Origin: Medicago truncatula
Taxonomy: Eukaryota; Streptophyta; Magnoliopsida; Fabales; Fabaceae
Assembly: GCF_003473485.1 (NCBI RefSeq)
Contig: NC_053046.1
Span: forward strand, 1,560,001-1,624,000
Reading direction: 5' to 3'
DNA length: 64,000 nucleotides
Shown here: positions 47,616-61,498 of the stretch, piece by piece
Position numbering within the stretch: the first letter of the stretch is position 1
Layout: each line of letters begins with the position of its first letter
The notes under the pieces: generated by a model
The model's input: the letters and a program-made list of their open reading frames with translations, nothing else
Databases searched by the model: none
What the model was told of the DNA's origin: nothing
Translations under genes and position numbers: made by a program

Positions 47616-49985
47616 TTAAAATGTTTTAAAAGGGTTTACACATAAATACGTTTTTTAGATATTATTTGACTTTTTTAGTTTGATTTGATTCATAATTTTG
47701 ACATTATGTAGTACTTTATCTTCATATTTAAAATTGAGACAAAGTTGGCAGGGACATGCTAACTCTGAATAAAATAGTGAGAAAAAGTACAACTATGCTT
47801 AAAATATAAAAATACTATAAATAATTACTATATTCTTAAAAATATATCTAATTAATAAGAGGTGTGATTACATTTGTTATAATCTACTATTATGGCTCTG
47901 CCCTCTCTTTAGAAATCTTCTGCCACCTCACCCCCTTTTTTCGATACCTTCATCACTTACGATGTACCAACATGCAACTATGGTGCGATGAGTGGCGTCG
48001 TCCCCCCGCACCACCCTTTTTCCGGTTCCCACAACAATTTGTGTCGTTGGTTTCCGATTCAACCAGTAACGCATCTGCTACGGGTGGTGGTTGCTGAGTT
48101 GTTGGTATTCATAAATTGTTGGTTGTCACCGGCGATCTTGTTTGGTTCTGTGTGTTGGGTTCTCAATGGCAGAACCTCGTGTTGGTTTGGTTGAAACCCG
48201 AAAAGGTCTGTTCTTTATCCTCTATTTTGCCACCGTTTTAGACCTTTTTCGTCGTCGTGTGGATTGGTTATGGTGGGTCATTCGAATCCGCCGTCTCCTC
48301 CCTTTCTTTGGAGGTGGCTGCGGTTCTATGTTGGGCCAGAAATGACTCTTAATTTGATGTTGATCATAGCAGTAAACTGTTAGTGCGTGTGGATTTGTTA
48401 ATTACCGTGTTGGCGGTTGAATCTACTCCACACTCGTCTATCGTTAATGGTATTCGTTTGTTAGAATTAATTAGGTTTGAATCCACTTTGTTGATCTTTT
48501 TTTTTTATGTATTACCCGTTAGGGTGGATCCACTTGGATTGACTGCATCAGATATTTTGTCCTCCCAAATTTCATATAATTTTTTCCTTTTTTGATAATA
48601 TATATGAGCAACTGACAATCGATTAAAGTAGAGTACCAACTTAATTGAGATTATTCTTTTTGCTCCTGTCTTATAAAAATATAATAAAAAATCTACCACT
48701 TTGAATAAAGCTATTGCTTTTTTTATTTAATCACAATACTCTCTCGGATTTCAATTATAAAAAAATATCTAAGTTAAAAAATTTACTTATATGCAATTAG
48801 TTTTCTCAAATGTTTCTAAGAAAAGATAAATTTATGAAAAGTGCCATCTATTGGAACTTGTTTCATGAGAATAAAAAAATATTTAAAATAAAACTTACTT
48901 GAATTAAAATGTATATTAGGATAAATAACATTAAATATAGTCAAAGTAAGTTATATATATTTTTTAATTTAAGATAATATAAGGTAGTTGTTTATTTTTT
49001 TTATCTAAGATTGGAGAGAGTTCCTAAAAAAAGATTGGAGAGAGTATTTCTCTCGGAAGCAAATTATCTATAGTGAGAAAAATTTGAGAAAACAATTTTA
49101 TTTAATCTTCTCTCTTCATTTTTTTTTAATTAGAGATCAAGCGTAGTTATGTTTTAGTGTAGTTATGATTTCGAATTCATCATTTTCCCTTTTTTCCAAG
49201 CAAACACTTCCTCCTTCTTAATGTTCCAAACCAAAATCCACAAACTAAAACCTCCATCAAACATGGGAAGAAAAAGGTAGGAGATCTATGTCAACCCACT
49301 CAATTTCATGCAAGTTCTTCAACTCCTCAATGGCGATCCTAAGAGTAAGGTTAAAAAAATATTATGGTATGCTAATGTGGGATACATCAGGCAACTAAAA
49401 ATAAAGGTAATTGTTTTACCATTTATTAGAAAATGTATTTACTAAAAGGATTGTGGAAAAAAATCTCCTTCATCAAAATAAGCATACATTTTCTTGAGTT
49501 CTTTTTGTCTCCTTAATTTAATGGTTAAATTTGATCTTAGTTGATTGAAAAGAATTTTGTAACATCGTTTTCCAATCTCTAAATAAACAAATAAAATAGT
49601 TCAAGTAAATGAATAAATATGTACGTTTCAATGGTATTAAATAATCAAGTTGATAGTTATAAATACATACCTAGGAACAACTTAACTTTTGCCAACAAAA
49701 TTCTCAGATTCGCCTTTTTAAATTTACCGGAAGATAGAAAAAAAAGTACGTTCAAACTGATATCTCTTAAAAAATAATCGACAAATAATTAAAATAATAA
49801 TTAAATATCATAATGTATTATATATTAAAAACAAAAACAAATTGATTTCACCATTCAAATTCAATTCAATGTTCTTGTAATGTATCTTTGTATTCTCCTT
49901 CAATATCCACCACAATTGGTTTAATTTCTTTCATTCTTCAAGGCTTATTTAAGTAAAAATTATTTTATTGAATCCTTATTATTTT
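47616..49985. other. Likely Helitron body and flank, no recognised gene
   Basis: A GC-richer part (about 47,880-48,590) has several overlapping short frames with no recognisable domain and no sign of selection. It could be captured gene fragments inside a Helitron. The rest is AT-rich. Confidence 0.35.
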
Positions 49986-49989
49986 CAGT

Positions 49990-51210
49990 GTGGAGAGAGT
50001 GCGGAAGTTAGGAAAGTCAATTGGGTTAAGTGAGATAAGGTGTGTCATGGTCGATATAGTTGTTGCTTCAGGGTTCGTATAATGCATAATTTCAACTTAT
50101 CTTTGTTACGTGAATAGTTTTGGAGGCTAATATGGATCAATGAGTTTGCATTTTAAAATTTTAGCTTCTTAGAATAGGTTGGGGAGTTCATGTGGAGAGT
50201 GGGGACAATTAGGCATATGTGTGGTAAAATTACTTCCATGGTGTTAAAATAGGGGCAGAGATGGGGATTAGAAATTGGTTTGATGAAAACTTGATGATAG
50301 TGGAGAGAATGAGAAAAATACTCCTTTTTTTGCAATGATTCGTGGTTGTATAGTGGTCCTTTGTGTGATATATTTAGAAGAACTTTTGAGTTATATCAAA
50401 ATAACTCTATGCCATTTAAGGAGATACGTAGGTTAGGGTTGGATGGGGTGGAGACGATGTCATAGAATTTTTCTTGGAATGAGGTGCAGGGGATATATTG
50501 TTATTTGTTGGACAACATTATTTTTAAGGCTAGCGTTTTTGATAAGTTTCCTTAAAGTTGATCATGGTGAAAGGTACCCTGACAAAGGGGTATATCATCT
50601 AGTTGCAAGTGGAGCATGATGAAACTATGGCTCTAAAAAATCTCATTAGGAACAAAGTAGCTCCTCTAAATGTCTCTATCTTTTCGTGGAGGCTCTTGAA
50701 TATCTGAATTCTAATAAATGGCAACTTAGCTTGATGGAGTAGTTAAAATATGGACTTATTTTTATGTTCTGGCAGATGTGAAAAAGAGGAGAATTATCTT
50801 TTTTATTTTTAGTGTGAATTCTTTAGTAGCATATGACATAATACTCTAAAGTGGTTGGAATTATTGTGATCTTTCAATTAATTATTGTGAGGGTACTCTT
50901 CATTTCAGTGGTTCTCAATTGTTCCAAAAAAAATTCGTTTTAGTTTTTAGTTGATTTTGCTGACTTGCATTTGGATTATTTGAAAAGACCAAAATTCTTA
51001 CATTTATGTCACAAGAATCAGTTTATGGTGTTGTTAATAAAATTACATTTCTCGTTTACTGGATACAAAATGCTAAGGTTATTCTTACATTTATGGTGTC
51101 TTGGTTATTCTACCTCATGATTTGGTTCTTTTGTATCTATGCATCTTGAACTTTGTATTTTCCTTTATTGGGCACATCTTGTGCTTGAAGAGTTTTTAAT
51201 ATAATTGATT
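49990..51210 (+). mobile_element. Highly decayed L1-type LINE
   Basis: Scattered words in three frames: NWFDENLMIVERMRK, GPLCDIFRRTFELYQN, FSWNEVQGIYCYLL, CKWSMMKLWL, LCSGRCEKEENYLF and a late TCIWII segment. They follow the order of the region after reverse transcriptase in plant L1 LINEs. Many stops and shifts mark an old copy. No poly-A tail or target duplication seen. Confidence 0.6.
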
Positions 51211-52640
51211 TGAGGTCTTCATACAAACAAAATCCACCCCAGTCAAGACACCAACTACATAAATATATAATTTATTTCATGTTGTTAGAAAGGGATGGGG
51301 GTTTGAAATTAGTTTGATGATACAAATATGATTCAAATTACATTTCATGTCCTAAAAATCATTGAAAACATCACATGCAATGTAAACAAATACATGTTTG
51401 TAGGGACCAAAGAAGATTTAGATATTTTGACTTTTTTGTTAATTGTAAAATTCAGTTTGTATTCGTTGTGTGATTGTCTATACGAACCACTATTGCAAGC
51501 AAAATCAAAGAAGGAAATCGTGAACACCATTCCCTCTTAGTGTTGCTCCTTGAACTTGTAGATCAATGTTCTTTGTATAAACTCACATAATCGATCACCC
51601 TAGATAAAAAATATTAAAACACTATACTCTAAACAAAACAAAAAACAAAAACCGTATGAAAAAAGTACCTTTGATCCATTAGAACCAACTCCTTAGAAAA
51701 TGATAGTTTTTTATTTTTGTAGTCTTGAGACGAACAACCCTCACAATCAATGTCCACGATTATTTTCTTGGCGAAACATTAGAGATGAAGTAGTGTTTCG
51801 TAGACATTTTTCTTTGCAATTGAAAAAATTACAGAAATTATTTAGAATAAATATTAGAGAACCAGAGAACAGAAAAAGAAGAATTATATTTTGTGATTGT
51901 TGTGTACTCGAACCCAAAAACTCTACTATTTATATAGAAAAATAGTACCATAACGGTTAATATCTATTAATTATTAATTTGACCGTTTTAAAATTAATAT
52001 TATCAACGTATTTAATATTATAAAATGTGCATTAAACAATTATATTATATTTCATGTAACCTACAAAAAATTAACTTCATAACATTTGAAATTTAATAAT
52101 ATCTTATTAATAGTAAGTAATATAATTTTGTAACGAATAAAAATTAATTATATAACCTTAAAAACTAATTACTACAATTAAATTTTTAATTAGTAGGTTA
52201 CTGTCATAGTGTAACGGACCAAAATTCAAAATATAATTTATTCAAGTTATTTATTATAATTTTGTAACCTACCAAATTTTTAATGTACCATATAAATGTT
52301 AATTGAATAATAATTATATTAATAATCATTTGATTCTAACATACAAATTTTTAATGTAACATATAAATTTTAATCGAAACAATTACTATATTAATAATTA
52401 TTTGATAGTAACCAACTATGTATTTTATGTACAATTTAATGATTAATAAAAAACAGTTTTTAATAATAATAATAATAATTAAGCTTGTATTAAAAATTAG
52501 GAGAAATTTTTGGAACAAATGCCAAGTATGATTATGATGATGTGGACATCATTAGAGGAGAGGATTTTGGAATAGGCTATTTCTAAAAACTCTAAATTGT
52601 TAGTATAAAGATTTATTTAATTTTTGCTTGTTAAGAAAAA
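51211..52640. other. AT-rich spacer
   Basis: No gene supported; short frames at 51,328-51,540 and 51,700-51,945 have no recognisable motif. Between about 52,270 and 52,410 a unit with ATTTTTAATGTAMCATATAAATKTTAAT...TTATATTAATAATYATTTGAT occurs twice in tandem. Confidence 0.45.
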
Positions 52641-52986
52641 ATATAAGAATTCATTCCCACCTTCCTCAGTGTGCATAAGCCCTTCGCCATTCTTTCAAGT
52701 TTCAACGCTTTTCCATCGAAATTAGGGTTCCGAACTTCTTCAAGGTAATTCTTTCTTTCACTGCAATTTTCTTCATAATCAATCATTCTTCGTTATTAAT
52801 CAATCAATAATCACTTTATTTCATAATCGCTTTCTTAATTCCCAAATTTCTTTAATCAAAGTTGTCATTTTTAATTAAAGAAATGTTTGATTCTTACTTT
52901 AGATATTCAATGTTCAATGTTTGATTTCTTATTGTTTTATGTGATTGAATTTAACTTAATTTTTCTTTTTACAACTTATTGTAGTC

Positions 52987-54948
52987 ATGAAAAGAAAAAA
53001 GATTTCAATTGCTGCTGCAAGAACAGAGAGTGATGATGATGAAGTTTTCCCTTTTTTGATAATCTTTCATCTCACGTCACTGCCCGCATTCTGCTTCAAC
53101 TTCCTATTAAGTCGCTTCTCATTTGTAAATCTGTGTGCAAAATTTGGAAAACATTGATTTCAGAATCACATTTTGCTAAATCGCACTTTGAGCGATCACC
53201 ACTTAGTCTCATGATTCGGACCAATGACTATTACCGAGTATCAAGAACCTTGTACCTTCTTGAGTGTGAACCTGAAAAGTTTGAGATTGGAAGCAACGAT
53301 CGTGTGAAGCTTGCGCCTATGTTCAAGCTTCCTCTCAGATCATTTAGGGATAAAAGTGACGAGATCAATAATGAATCCAAGCGCCCTTTTCGTGCTGCGA
53401 GATTAGTTTCGGGGAAAAAGGATGAGAACAGTGATACGGGTAGACAAAGTCTTTATATTGCTTGCAACAGTGATTTTGATAAGTTTAATATTGTGAATTC
53501 TTGCAATGGTTTACTTTGTTTGTCTGACCCATATTTCGGAAACCCATTAGTGATCTGCAACCCAATCACTGGGGAGTTCATAAGACTTCCTGAATCTACC
53601 GCGAATCAAACTCGGGTAGGAAGGCAAGGACGAGCTGCTTTTGGTTTCCAACCTAAAACTAATGAATATAAGGTGATAAACATGAGGGTGAGATATGTTA
53701 AACGTGCCAATGCGTTGGAGTTTAAGATTGTGATCCTTGAGATAAACACACTTGGAACACCATCCTGGAGAAATGTTGAAGTGGATCCTCAAATTTCTTT
53801 TTGGATGCTTAAGAATCCCACTTGTGTGAATGGTGCACTTCATTGGATAAGATATGAGGGTGAGCAAATGTCAATATTGGTTTTCTGTTTTGAAAGTGAG
53901 AGGTTGCAGTCATTTCCTTCTCCTCCACATGAGTTTGGAAATCATAATAATGGAACTTGTGGTAACAGCCATGTTAGCATGGGAGAATTAAAGGGATTTC
54001 TTTACATTTGTGACTACCTTTTTATCTGATGTTCCAATGTGGGTTATGAAGGAATATGGCATTGAAGAATCATGGACTAAGGTTTACAAGTACGATACTT
54101 CATTCAATCCTTTTTCATGGTGTTCGGGTTTATGGCCGATACAACACTTTGAAGAAGGTGCTGCCATATTGTTATATGATTACAATTGTTTAATCTATTA
54201 TGAACCTGCGAAATATCGATGCAAAGCTTTTGAAATTCATGGGAGTCGTTCAGATTGTTTTGAAATAATCCCGCATATTCCAAGTCTAATTTCATTGAAG
54301 GATGTCTTGAAAGGGGACAATATTGAGGTGCTGAATATCCACTCAAGGTAAGAATGTAGCTTCAAATATTTTATTTTTATTGGCGTTTGAATCTGATTGA
54401 TGGTCGATGTTCCCATACAAGTCATAGTAATTAATTTTAATCATAAGACAAGTTTTCAAAGGGACTTCCTATTTTGCCATTCTGTTTGGAGAAAGGAAGA
54501 CTTGTTGTTAGGTTGTGATGTTTCCGCAATCAATTGCTTTTACAACTAATATATTTATGGTGTTGTTTATATTTTTTTTTTATAATTATAGTTTTTTTGG
54601 TTATCTAATATCTACCACCTTTAATTACATATCTGGCTCTGATAGTTAATAGGAAAAAAATCACGTGGACGCAATCTTTTGTTACTAATTACATCTAAAT
54701 TTCCTATATACTTTCGTGTTGATGGAGGAGGAGAAAATGGACAGTTGTTGTAATGTCAGTTATTTGAACGTTCTTAGTTGCTAAGTAGTAAATTGTTTCT
54801 TAAGTGTATTCCATCCCCTGCAATTTGCAGTTTTAGCTAATATTACTTAACCATTATTCCCAAATATTGTTTTAATTTATATAGGTGTGCAAAGTTTAAA
54901 TTGCGGGAAGAAACGGAAGGTCTATCTCTGTCTCAACTGACTGTTTAA
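52987..54948 (+). pseudogene. F-box / FBA-domain protein, frameshifted
   Basis: Exon 1 runs 52,987-54,347 and exon 2 54,885-54,948 (ends SLSQLTV), with GT-AG borders. A noncoding leader exon probably ends near 52,745. The translation gives an F-box (LSSHVTARILLQLPIKSLL then CKSVCKIWKTLI) and an F-box-associated domain (NSCNGLLCLSDPYFGNPLVI CNPITGEFIRLP, GFQPKTNEYKVI, NGALHWIRYEGE, SWTKVYKYD). Such proteins usually link substrates to SCF ubiquitin ligases. Two one-base shifts separate the frames. One lies in the T run at about 53,061-53,066 between the start codon and the F-box; one more T would restore frame. The other is near 54,018, between GFLYICDY and FLSDVPMWVM. With both, a full product is unlikely, unless one or both are sequence errors. 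Confidence 0.82.
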
Positions 54949-55720
54949 GACTTAGAAACTACATGTTTTCCATCATCTTTTGGTGACTTGAAAAATTTAT
55001 CTTCATCCTCGTCTGATGGTGAAGAATTTGGTGAAGAGTACAGCTGATAAGAAGGAATTTCCATACACTAGGCAGGGTTATGTTAAATCACAAGTTATGA
55101 TTTGGCTAGTTGCGATTTTTGAAAAAAAATTCAAATCTGGTTCTAGGATGCAAATGATGTCTTTTTGTAAACTTTAATCTAGATGTTCACTAATCATTAT
55201 CTATGCTGTAAGACTGGCCAGTTATCTTGTTGGCCTGGTTTAGAAAATGATTGACTATATTGCTCGGCTATTTCGTTCTGTTTCTCGATCTCCTATATGT
55301 GTTTTACTTCATCAATCCTGATTTCCTTGATTCTTAGTCTTTAACTGCTCCTTGAAAAGGGTTTCTGAATCCCTAAGCGTTAATTATAATGAATTATCAG
55401 TTTGAGGAGCTTTGCTGAATAGTTTAGATTTGAATTTCAATTTTGGGGGCATGATATTGAACCCTTTACATCCATTTGTCACATTCACTTTCTCATTGTC
55501 CTAAATCAATCCTTTTGGTGCTATGATGGCTATTTCTATCTATATTTCCGGTTCATAGGATCTATAGTCAAAAGGTGTGGCAAATGATTTCGAATGCTCT
55601 TGTTTTCTCCTTAGTTCATGATATTTATTTATATCTTATACTACATATAAATGTTAAACAAGTAATTGGTTTTTGTTTTGTGTGTGGGAGAGTTGTAGAT
55701 TAAGAAAGGAATGTGTTAGT
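54949..55720. other. 3' flank of F-box pseudogene
   Basis: Sequence after the F-box stop up to the inner edge of the right arm. No second gene is supported. Confidence 0.5.
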
Positions 55721-55838
55721 TTTTCTTTGTTATACTCACATTCTTTCCTTGTCTTTATATGGTCCACTGTTTTTCATTTTTGGCTTAATTACAATTTTAG
55801 TCCCCCTATTTTATACTTTACCTTGCTTACGGAATTGG
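55721..55838 (-). repeat. Diverged inner edge of inverted repeat (right)
   Basis: Partner of 36,577-36,694, six transitions apart. It includes GGCTTAATTACAATTTTAGTC, a phrase also typical of dispersed legume repeats, so the junction may lie in an older repeat. Confidence 0.8.
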
Positions 55839-57370
55839 TCCCCCTATTTTAAAATTAATCAGTTTAAGTCCCTCCATAAAATTTGACTCAAATTTGATGA
55901 TGTGTCATTTTTAACGAGCCTTCAATTTTTGCCAAAGACCAAAGAAGATCTAAGTATATAATGGATGGTTATGCAGAAGAAACTCATACCATGACACTCT
56001 ACAAAATAGGATAAACCCCATATATGGATAAAGTCACTCACTATTGCATATAAGCATGATACATTATCATCATTTGGATATATTTATAATAGAAGAAAAT
56101 ATTTCATTTCACTATTTGTAAATTTTAACCAAGCCTATTATCCGTTTTCCTTTTTGGACAAAGAAGCAAAAACTTTCAAGCAAAGTAAATAAATTATCCG
56201 GGGTGAAACAACATTTAACAAATGAGTGCGAATTTTCGACCAAACATCCCCCTCTTGTAATGAAATGTAATGTTGATGCGAATTTTCATACCGACCTATT
56301 GCCAAATTTACTAAAGAGTAGCTTCTTCATATTTTTCTCTCCATTTTAATCTAAATAAGTGATTTTCACGTAGATCTAGCTTTTTCTACGTGATTTCATC
56401 GTATGAGTGCGACGTTGTGTCGTTTGTCGTCTTGTGCGGCGTTGTTTGATTTTTCGTCTTGTTGTAATGTTCCTTTTGAATGACCCTCACTTTGATTTAC
56501 ATAGTCTCTTCTTAGCTATGATGATGATGATGATTTATTTAAGAAATAGCTTTGCTTTTCTCTGTTTTCTTTTTCATTGTGTTTCATTCACTAACAAAAA
56601 TAATGAAGTATCCAAACAAAATAAAATAATTAACAATTGAAAAATCAATAATAAAATTTTAATTTGATATCTAAAACATCCCTCTCTCTTTTGTTGTCTT
56701 TTATTAAACCTTCGATTCTCAAAAAAAGTGCCGATAATCCGAAGTTCGGCCCGAAGCTAACTAAAATCTGACCGATAATTATTCCATCCGAAAATCAAAA
56801 TCATACTAACCTACAATTGATTGGTTTCTTTTGTTTGGTCTCTAAATTATAAAAATATAACAAATAAAATTTTCTTTATAAATGAAATTTGGGTATAGAG
56901 TCAAACCCTTGCCCTCTTATTTCATTACTTCTTCTCTAAAGGCAGCAATTGCACATCAAAATCACCATAAGAAATTTAAAAGTTGAGTTCCATTCAATTA
57001 TATTTCAAGTAATTTAAACAATAAGGTTGAAAGATTAAAATGGACCAACATGCATCAACAAAGATAATAATGTAAACAGTATAAAACATTTTGCATGCAA
57101 CTACTTAAAACTAGAAGAAACAACTCAAACACTACGTGGCTTGTAAAAAATACTTTTACAAGTTGTTCATAATCAAATTGAATACCAATATAAACTCTTG
57201 AGGACTATGTAATGTAATTCTTCCTAGCTAGGTAAGACTAATTCTTCCAGAGGCTGATACTGGTCCATCTCCTTATAAACTATTTCAAGTCTTCTTCATC
57301 AAGCTTCCAGAATCGCATAAACAAAGTACAGTTAAATGCAGAAACAAATAAACAAGTTTATAGCTATTAC

Positions 57371-58195
57371 CTAATTTTTGTCGAGTAGAAAGTGCAACTT
57401 GCTATTGACCCTAAATGTCCAAATGTTGAGTTTTTGACCAATTTCAAAACTATTTTGCCTCATAACATGTTTCCAATCTTGTACAAGACTGTAAAGACTT
57501 TTGCCCCACTTCCTCAAAGACATTGTGAACTCTCTAAAAGAAGGGTCCAACACAATCACTTCTATACCAACCAGTTTACTTTTAGTGCCCCGATCCTTTC
57601 TACCAAAAGTCTTCTTCTCTGTGTCGTTGAGAAAATCATCAGCTATATCTTCTTTAAGTGACATTAAAAGACGACTTTGGTGTTTACTGAGATCTGAATC
57701 AAACAATTCCTTACACATGATATGTTTGATATCAGTGCCATTCAACTCTTTGATCTTGATCTCGACATCAATAGGCAATATTGGCGGAGGTGATGACAAT
57801 TTTTCCTTATCTTGTTTTTTTGGTACCATCTTCTTCGTGCTCTTTGGTTTCACTCTTCTTTTCGCCTTATCAGCCATGCTACCTTCATCACTTGAGCGAC
57901 ACCTTTTCTTCTTATTCACTGCTTCTCCTTTCATTGTGCTTTGTGGAATATTAAGAGGCAATTTTGTTTCTTGGCGAAGATGTTGATTGATTTTCTCTAT
58001 TTGTGCTAAATCTTTTTCGGTATAAAGCTGAGGTGCATAATAAGATAACAGATTATGCAAAGTAAAGTGAGGGAAAGGGTTGAATTTCCTTTCTTCCATT
58101 GTTTCCATATTTTGCATCAATGCATTGATCTTCTTCCTAGCCATAGCAGCTTTCTTTTCCAACATGGCTTCCATATTTTCATTCATCTTCATCAT
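57371..58195 (-). CDS. B3-domain protein, DUF313 type (right arm)
   Basis: 274 residues, identical in translation to the gene at 34,220-35,044 in the left arm and described there. It points toward the spacer, as its partner does, so the two genes converge on the 19-kb centre. The upstream TATAAAGA is also kept. Confidence 0.8.
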   Translation of the reverse strand: MMKMNENMEAMLEKKAAMARKKINALMQNMETMEERKFNPFPHFTLHNLLSYYAPQLYTEKDLAQIEKINQHLRQETKLPLNIPQSTMKGEAVNKKKRCRSSDEGSMADKAKRRVKPKSTKKMVPKKQDKEKLSSPPPILPIDVEIKIKELNGTDIKHIMCKELFDSDLSKHQSRLLMSLKEDIADDFLNDTEKKTFGRKDRGTKSKLVGIEVIVLDPSFREFTMSLRKWGKSLYSLVQDWKHVMRQNSFEIGQKLNIWTFRVNSKLHFLLDKN

Positions 58196-58871
58196 AGCTT
58201 TCTTTTTCTTTTCTTTCACAAAGTGTTCGATCTTCTTGTTGTGCTGAGTTGAGAATGTGTGTGGCTTCTTTAACTTGTTATCAAGTGTGTGTCTTTATAG
58301 AATAGGGTTTATGAAGATTATCTTATTCAAAGTCTGGTTTCTATTTTGTTACTAAATCTTTTTATCGAGTCAGTATTTTGTTACTGAATCTTGTTATATA
58401 GAAGAGGAGGGTTTACGAAGATTCAAATCAAAAAGTAAAAAAAGATTTGGTGATATTTTAACTATAAGCAAGGGACGCTCTTATTTATGGTTTCTATTTC
58501 TTTACTAAATCTTTTTAATAAATCTAACAAGGGAATCATTGAAAAGAATATATATAGTTTGTTACAATGTAAAATATATATTATCTATAGCAAAATAACT
58601 TATGGCTTAAGGTTTTAGGAAAAAGATTACCTGATAGATTAGCAAATATCTTTTATATTGTTGAAATCAATGAAAAGAATATATATAGTTTGTTAGAACA
58701 TGTGTAAAATATATATTATCAATACCTATAATTCTAATCAGAATTACATAAAAACTACTCTTCGAAATTTTATACGCATTAACACATAAATGTTGGTAGA
58801 ATATAAAGGGAATACATGGATTTAGACTGAATTTTTTACTTCCAACTATACCTTTAAATAAATTTGATTAC

Positions 58872-59576
58872 TGTTTGGATAAACAGCTTATATAGATGCT
58901 TATGGCATTAGGACTAATAAAATTAGAGCTTACATCATAAGCTCTTATACTTGATAAGCTATTTATGTTTGGATATGTACACTAAAAAGTACTTACATAA
59001 ATTGAAGTGTTTGGATCTGACATTACATGAGCAATTATCGAAATTTTAAATATTTTTAATTTAACAAAAAAATCAAAGAATCGAAGCACAAAAATCAAAG
59101 ATAATAGTGTACAATTTGTTACCAAAAAAACAAAAGTTAAGTTTGTTTTATTTATTCAGTTTCATTTTGTTACGTAACAAAAAAATAATAAAAATCTTCC
59201 TTAAAAAAATAATAATCTTATTTATGTGTGTTACTTTGGTAAGATAAGTATATAGCAATTTTGTTACTCATGCACGCCAAAGATAACTAACATTATAATT
59301 AAAATATATGTTTGTTTCTAAAAACAAAAACAAAAAAATTAAAATATATGTTTTGAAAAAGTGGATTCAAAGAGAATCGAAGGAGGTTACATAAATTCAT
59401 AAGCTCCTTGTTAAGCCGGAGGGTAAGCTGAAAATTTAGGCTTATTAAAATATGGCATAAGCAGCTTATGAAACTATGATAAACTATTTTTATTTATTTA
59501 CCCAAACACCTTTAAAAAGGCTTATGGGAGTAGATAAGCCCATATAAGCTCAAAATAAGCCAATCCAAACGGGGCC
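58872..59576. mobile_element. Decayed MITE-type element (right arm)
   Basis: Mirror copy of 32,839-33,543. Both substitutions that I noticed between the arms fall within this element (59,278 and 59,334 on this side). Confidence 0.55.
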
Positions 59577-59924
59577 TAAGAATGATATTTTAGTGATATC
59601 ATTCAAAAAGATAAGAATTTAAATTAAATATTTTTTTAGGGAATACTTTATTTGTTATATTATATTTGCACTTTCATAATACCAACAATATAAAAGATAT
59701 TTGCTAATCTACCAAAAAAATAAAAATGAAAGATATTTGTTATTGTTGGTATCATTAAAAAATATAAGTATAGTTTGGTGCAATATATTTTTTTTATGAA
59801 AAAGAATAGTTTATTACAATATAAAATTGCAAGATATATGTTATCTATACCTATAATTTTATCCAAATTCAAGATAAATTTAATCAAAATTTCATAAAAA
59901 TTAATGTTCGTAAATTATACGCAT

Positions 59925-60680
59925 TATGACAATAAAAAATAACGGACAAACAAACATGAAGTGCCTGTATGAACCTATATATATTTACATCAAAATCCAC
60001 AATGAACAAACCAAAGACCAGCCACCATTAAATAGTTAATCGCATAAAACATTAAACGATTAACTTTGTCGATCAAGTGAGAAATCATTTCCTCCTTTTG
60101 TCAAAAATAACATAAATTTCTCTCCTTCCAAATCACCCAAACACAAGCAAGGCAAATAATATGCAAAGACTTTATTTTCTTAGACCAATCCATCAATGCA
60201 CTAATTTGCACAATAAGATCAATCAAAATGAAGGGTTAACTTGATGTACACCCAACCAATGTCGCAATAACACCTAAATGCTACTAAAAGTCTCACAACC
60301 CATAAAAAATTATTCTTATTCTCCTCTAGGCTAAAACCACCAACACAAACATTCAAATGTGGTTGAATAATACCTCGTCTAACAAGATTATCTTTTGTAG
60401 GACGGTGATTCTGCAAAAGCCTCCAAGCAAAGATAAACACTTTGGTCTAGATTTATTCCATATAATTTTCTAACATTTATCTTGATTACATTGCTCCATT
60501 GTCGTCAACGACTTGTACACACTATTAACAGTGTACCCTTTGTCGGACGTGTGTTGCCAACTACGCATGTCTTCCATGTCACACTGAAGAAAAATGTTAG
60601 TTAAAAGCACATAACACTCCCCCCAACATTTCCCCTCTCACGCCAATAATCGACACCACCACTTCCAAGCCTCTTCTCCT
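59925..60680 (-). mobile_element. L1-type LINE 3' fragment (right arm)
   Basis: Mirror copy of 31,735-32,490 with the same breaks, showing that the LINE was already dead when the arm was duplicated or last homogenised. Confidence 0.85.
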
Positions 60681-61498
60681 AACCATCAATCTAAAAAAGC
60701 ATGTCAACAACTGTAACCATCTAATTCTATGCTAAATTAAACATCAGCCTAAATATCTATCGTAGAACGCCCTCATGAGTTTTTATGTTTTTGACACAAA
60801 AAATCAAAGGTTTTTTTTAATAATATTTTAGATATTCATGTGTTGATTTAAAACTATATATAAGGTCCGGTGATCAAATCCCTACACCACGAAAAAAAAC
60901 TCATAAATCATATAAAACTTTGGCTTAATAGCAGTTTTGACCCCCTAAGTATGACGATCTTGTAATTTTGGCCATTAACAAAATAAATTACAACTCAACC
61001 CTCTAAGTATTGTCCCATTTTACAGTTTTGATCCCCAAATCAATTTTGACCCATTCAACCCACACATGAACGTCATATATAATTTTCAATTAAAATGGCA
61101 CGTGTGTAATGTTTGAATTAAAAAATAATTTTAACAAAAGAAAAACCCTTATTTCTCTTCTCTCTCGTGTCCTTTCTCAGAATCTCTTCTTCCCTCGTCT
61201 GTATCCTCTTTCTATTGCCAGCAACATCTCTTCTGTCCCGTGCAGCCTCTGCTCCGCCCTCCGTCTACGGTTCGTGCCCCGCCATCGTGAAGTTCGTAAT
61301 CCTATAGTGAGTTTCTTCCAAATCGATTTTGTTTTTCTAATATTTATAAATTATTTCAACCCATTGTTATAAAATTAGCTTCTACTGTAACCACTTATGC
61401 TATAATCACTTAATTAAGCTGTTTATTCAAACAAGTCATATATACTAGAATTTTGAGAAGAACTAATTAATGAAGTGATATTGCCAGATTTCTTATCA

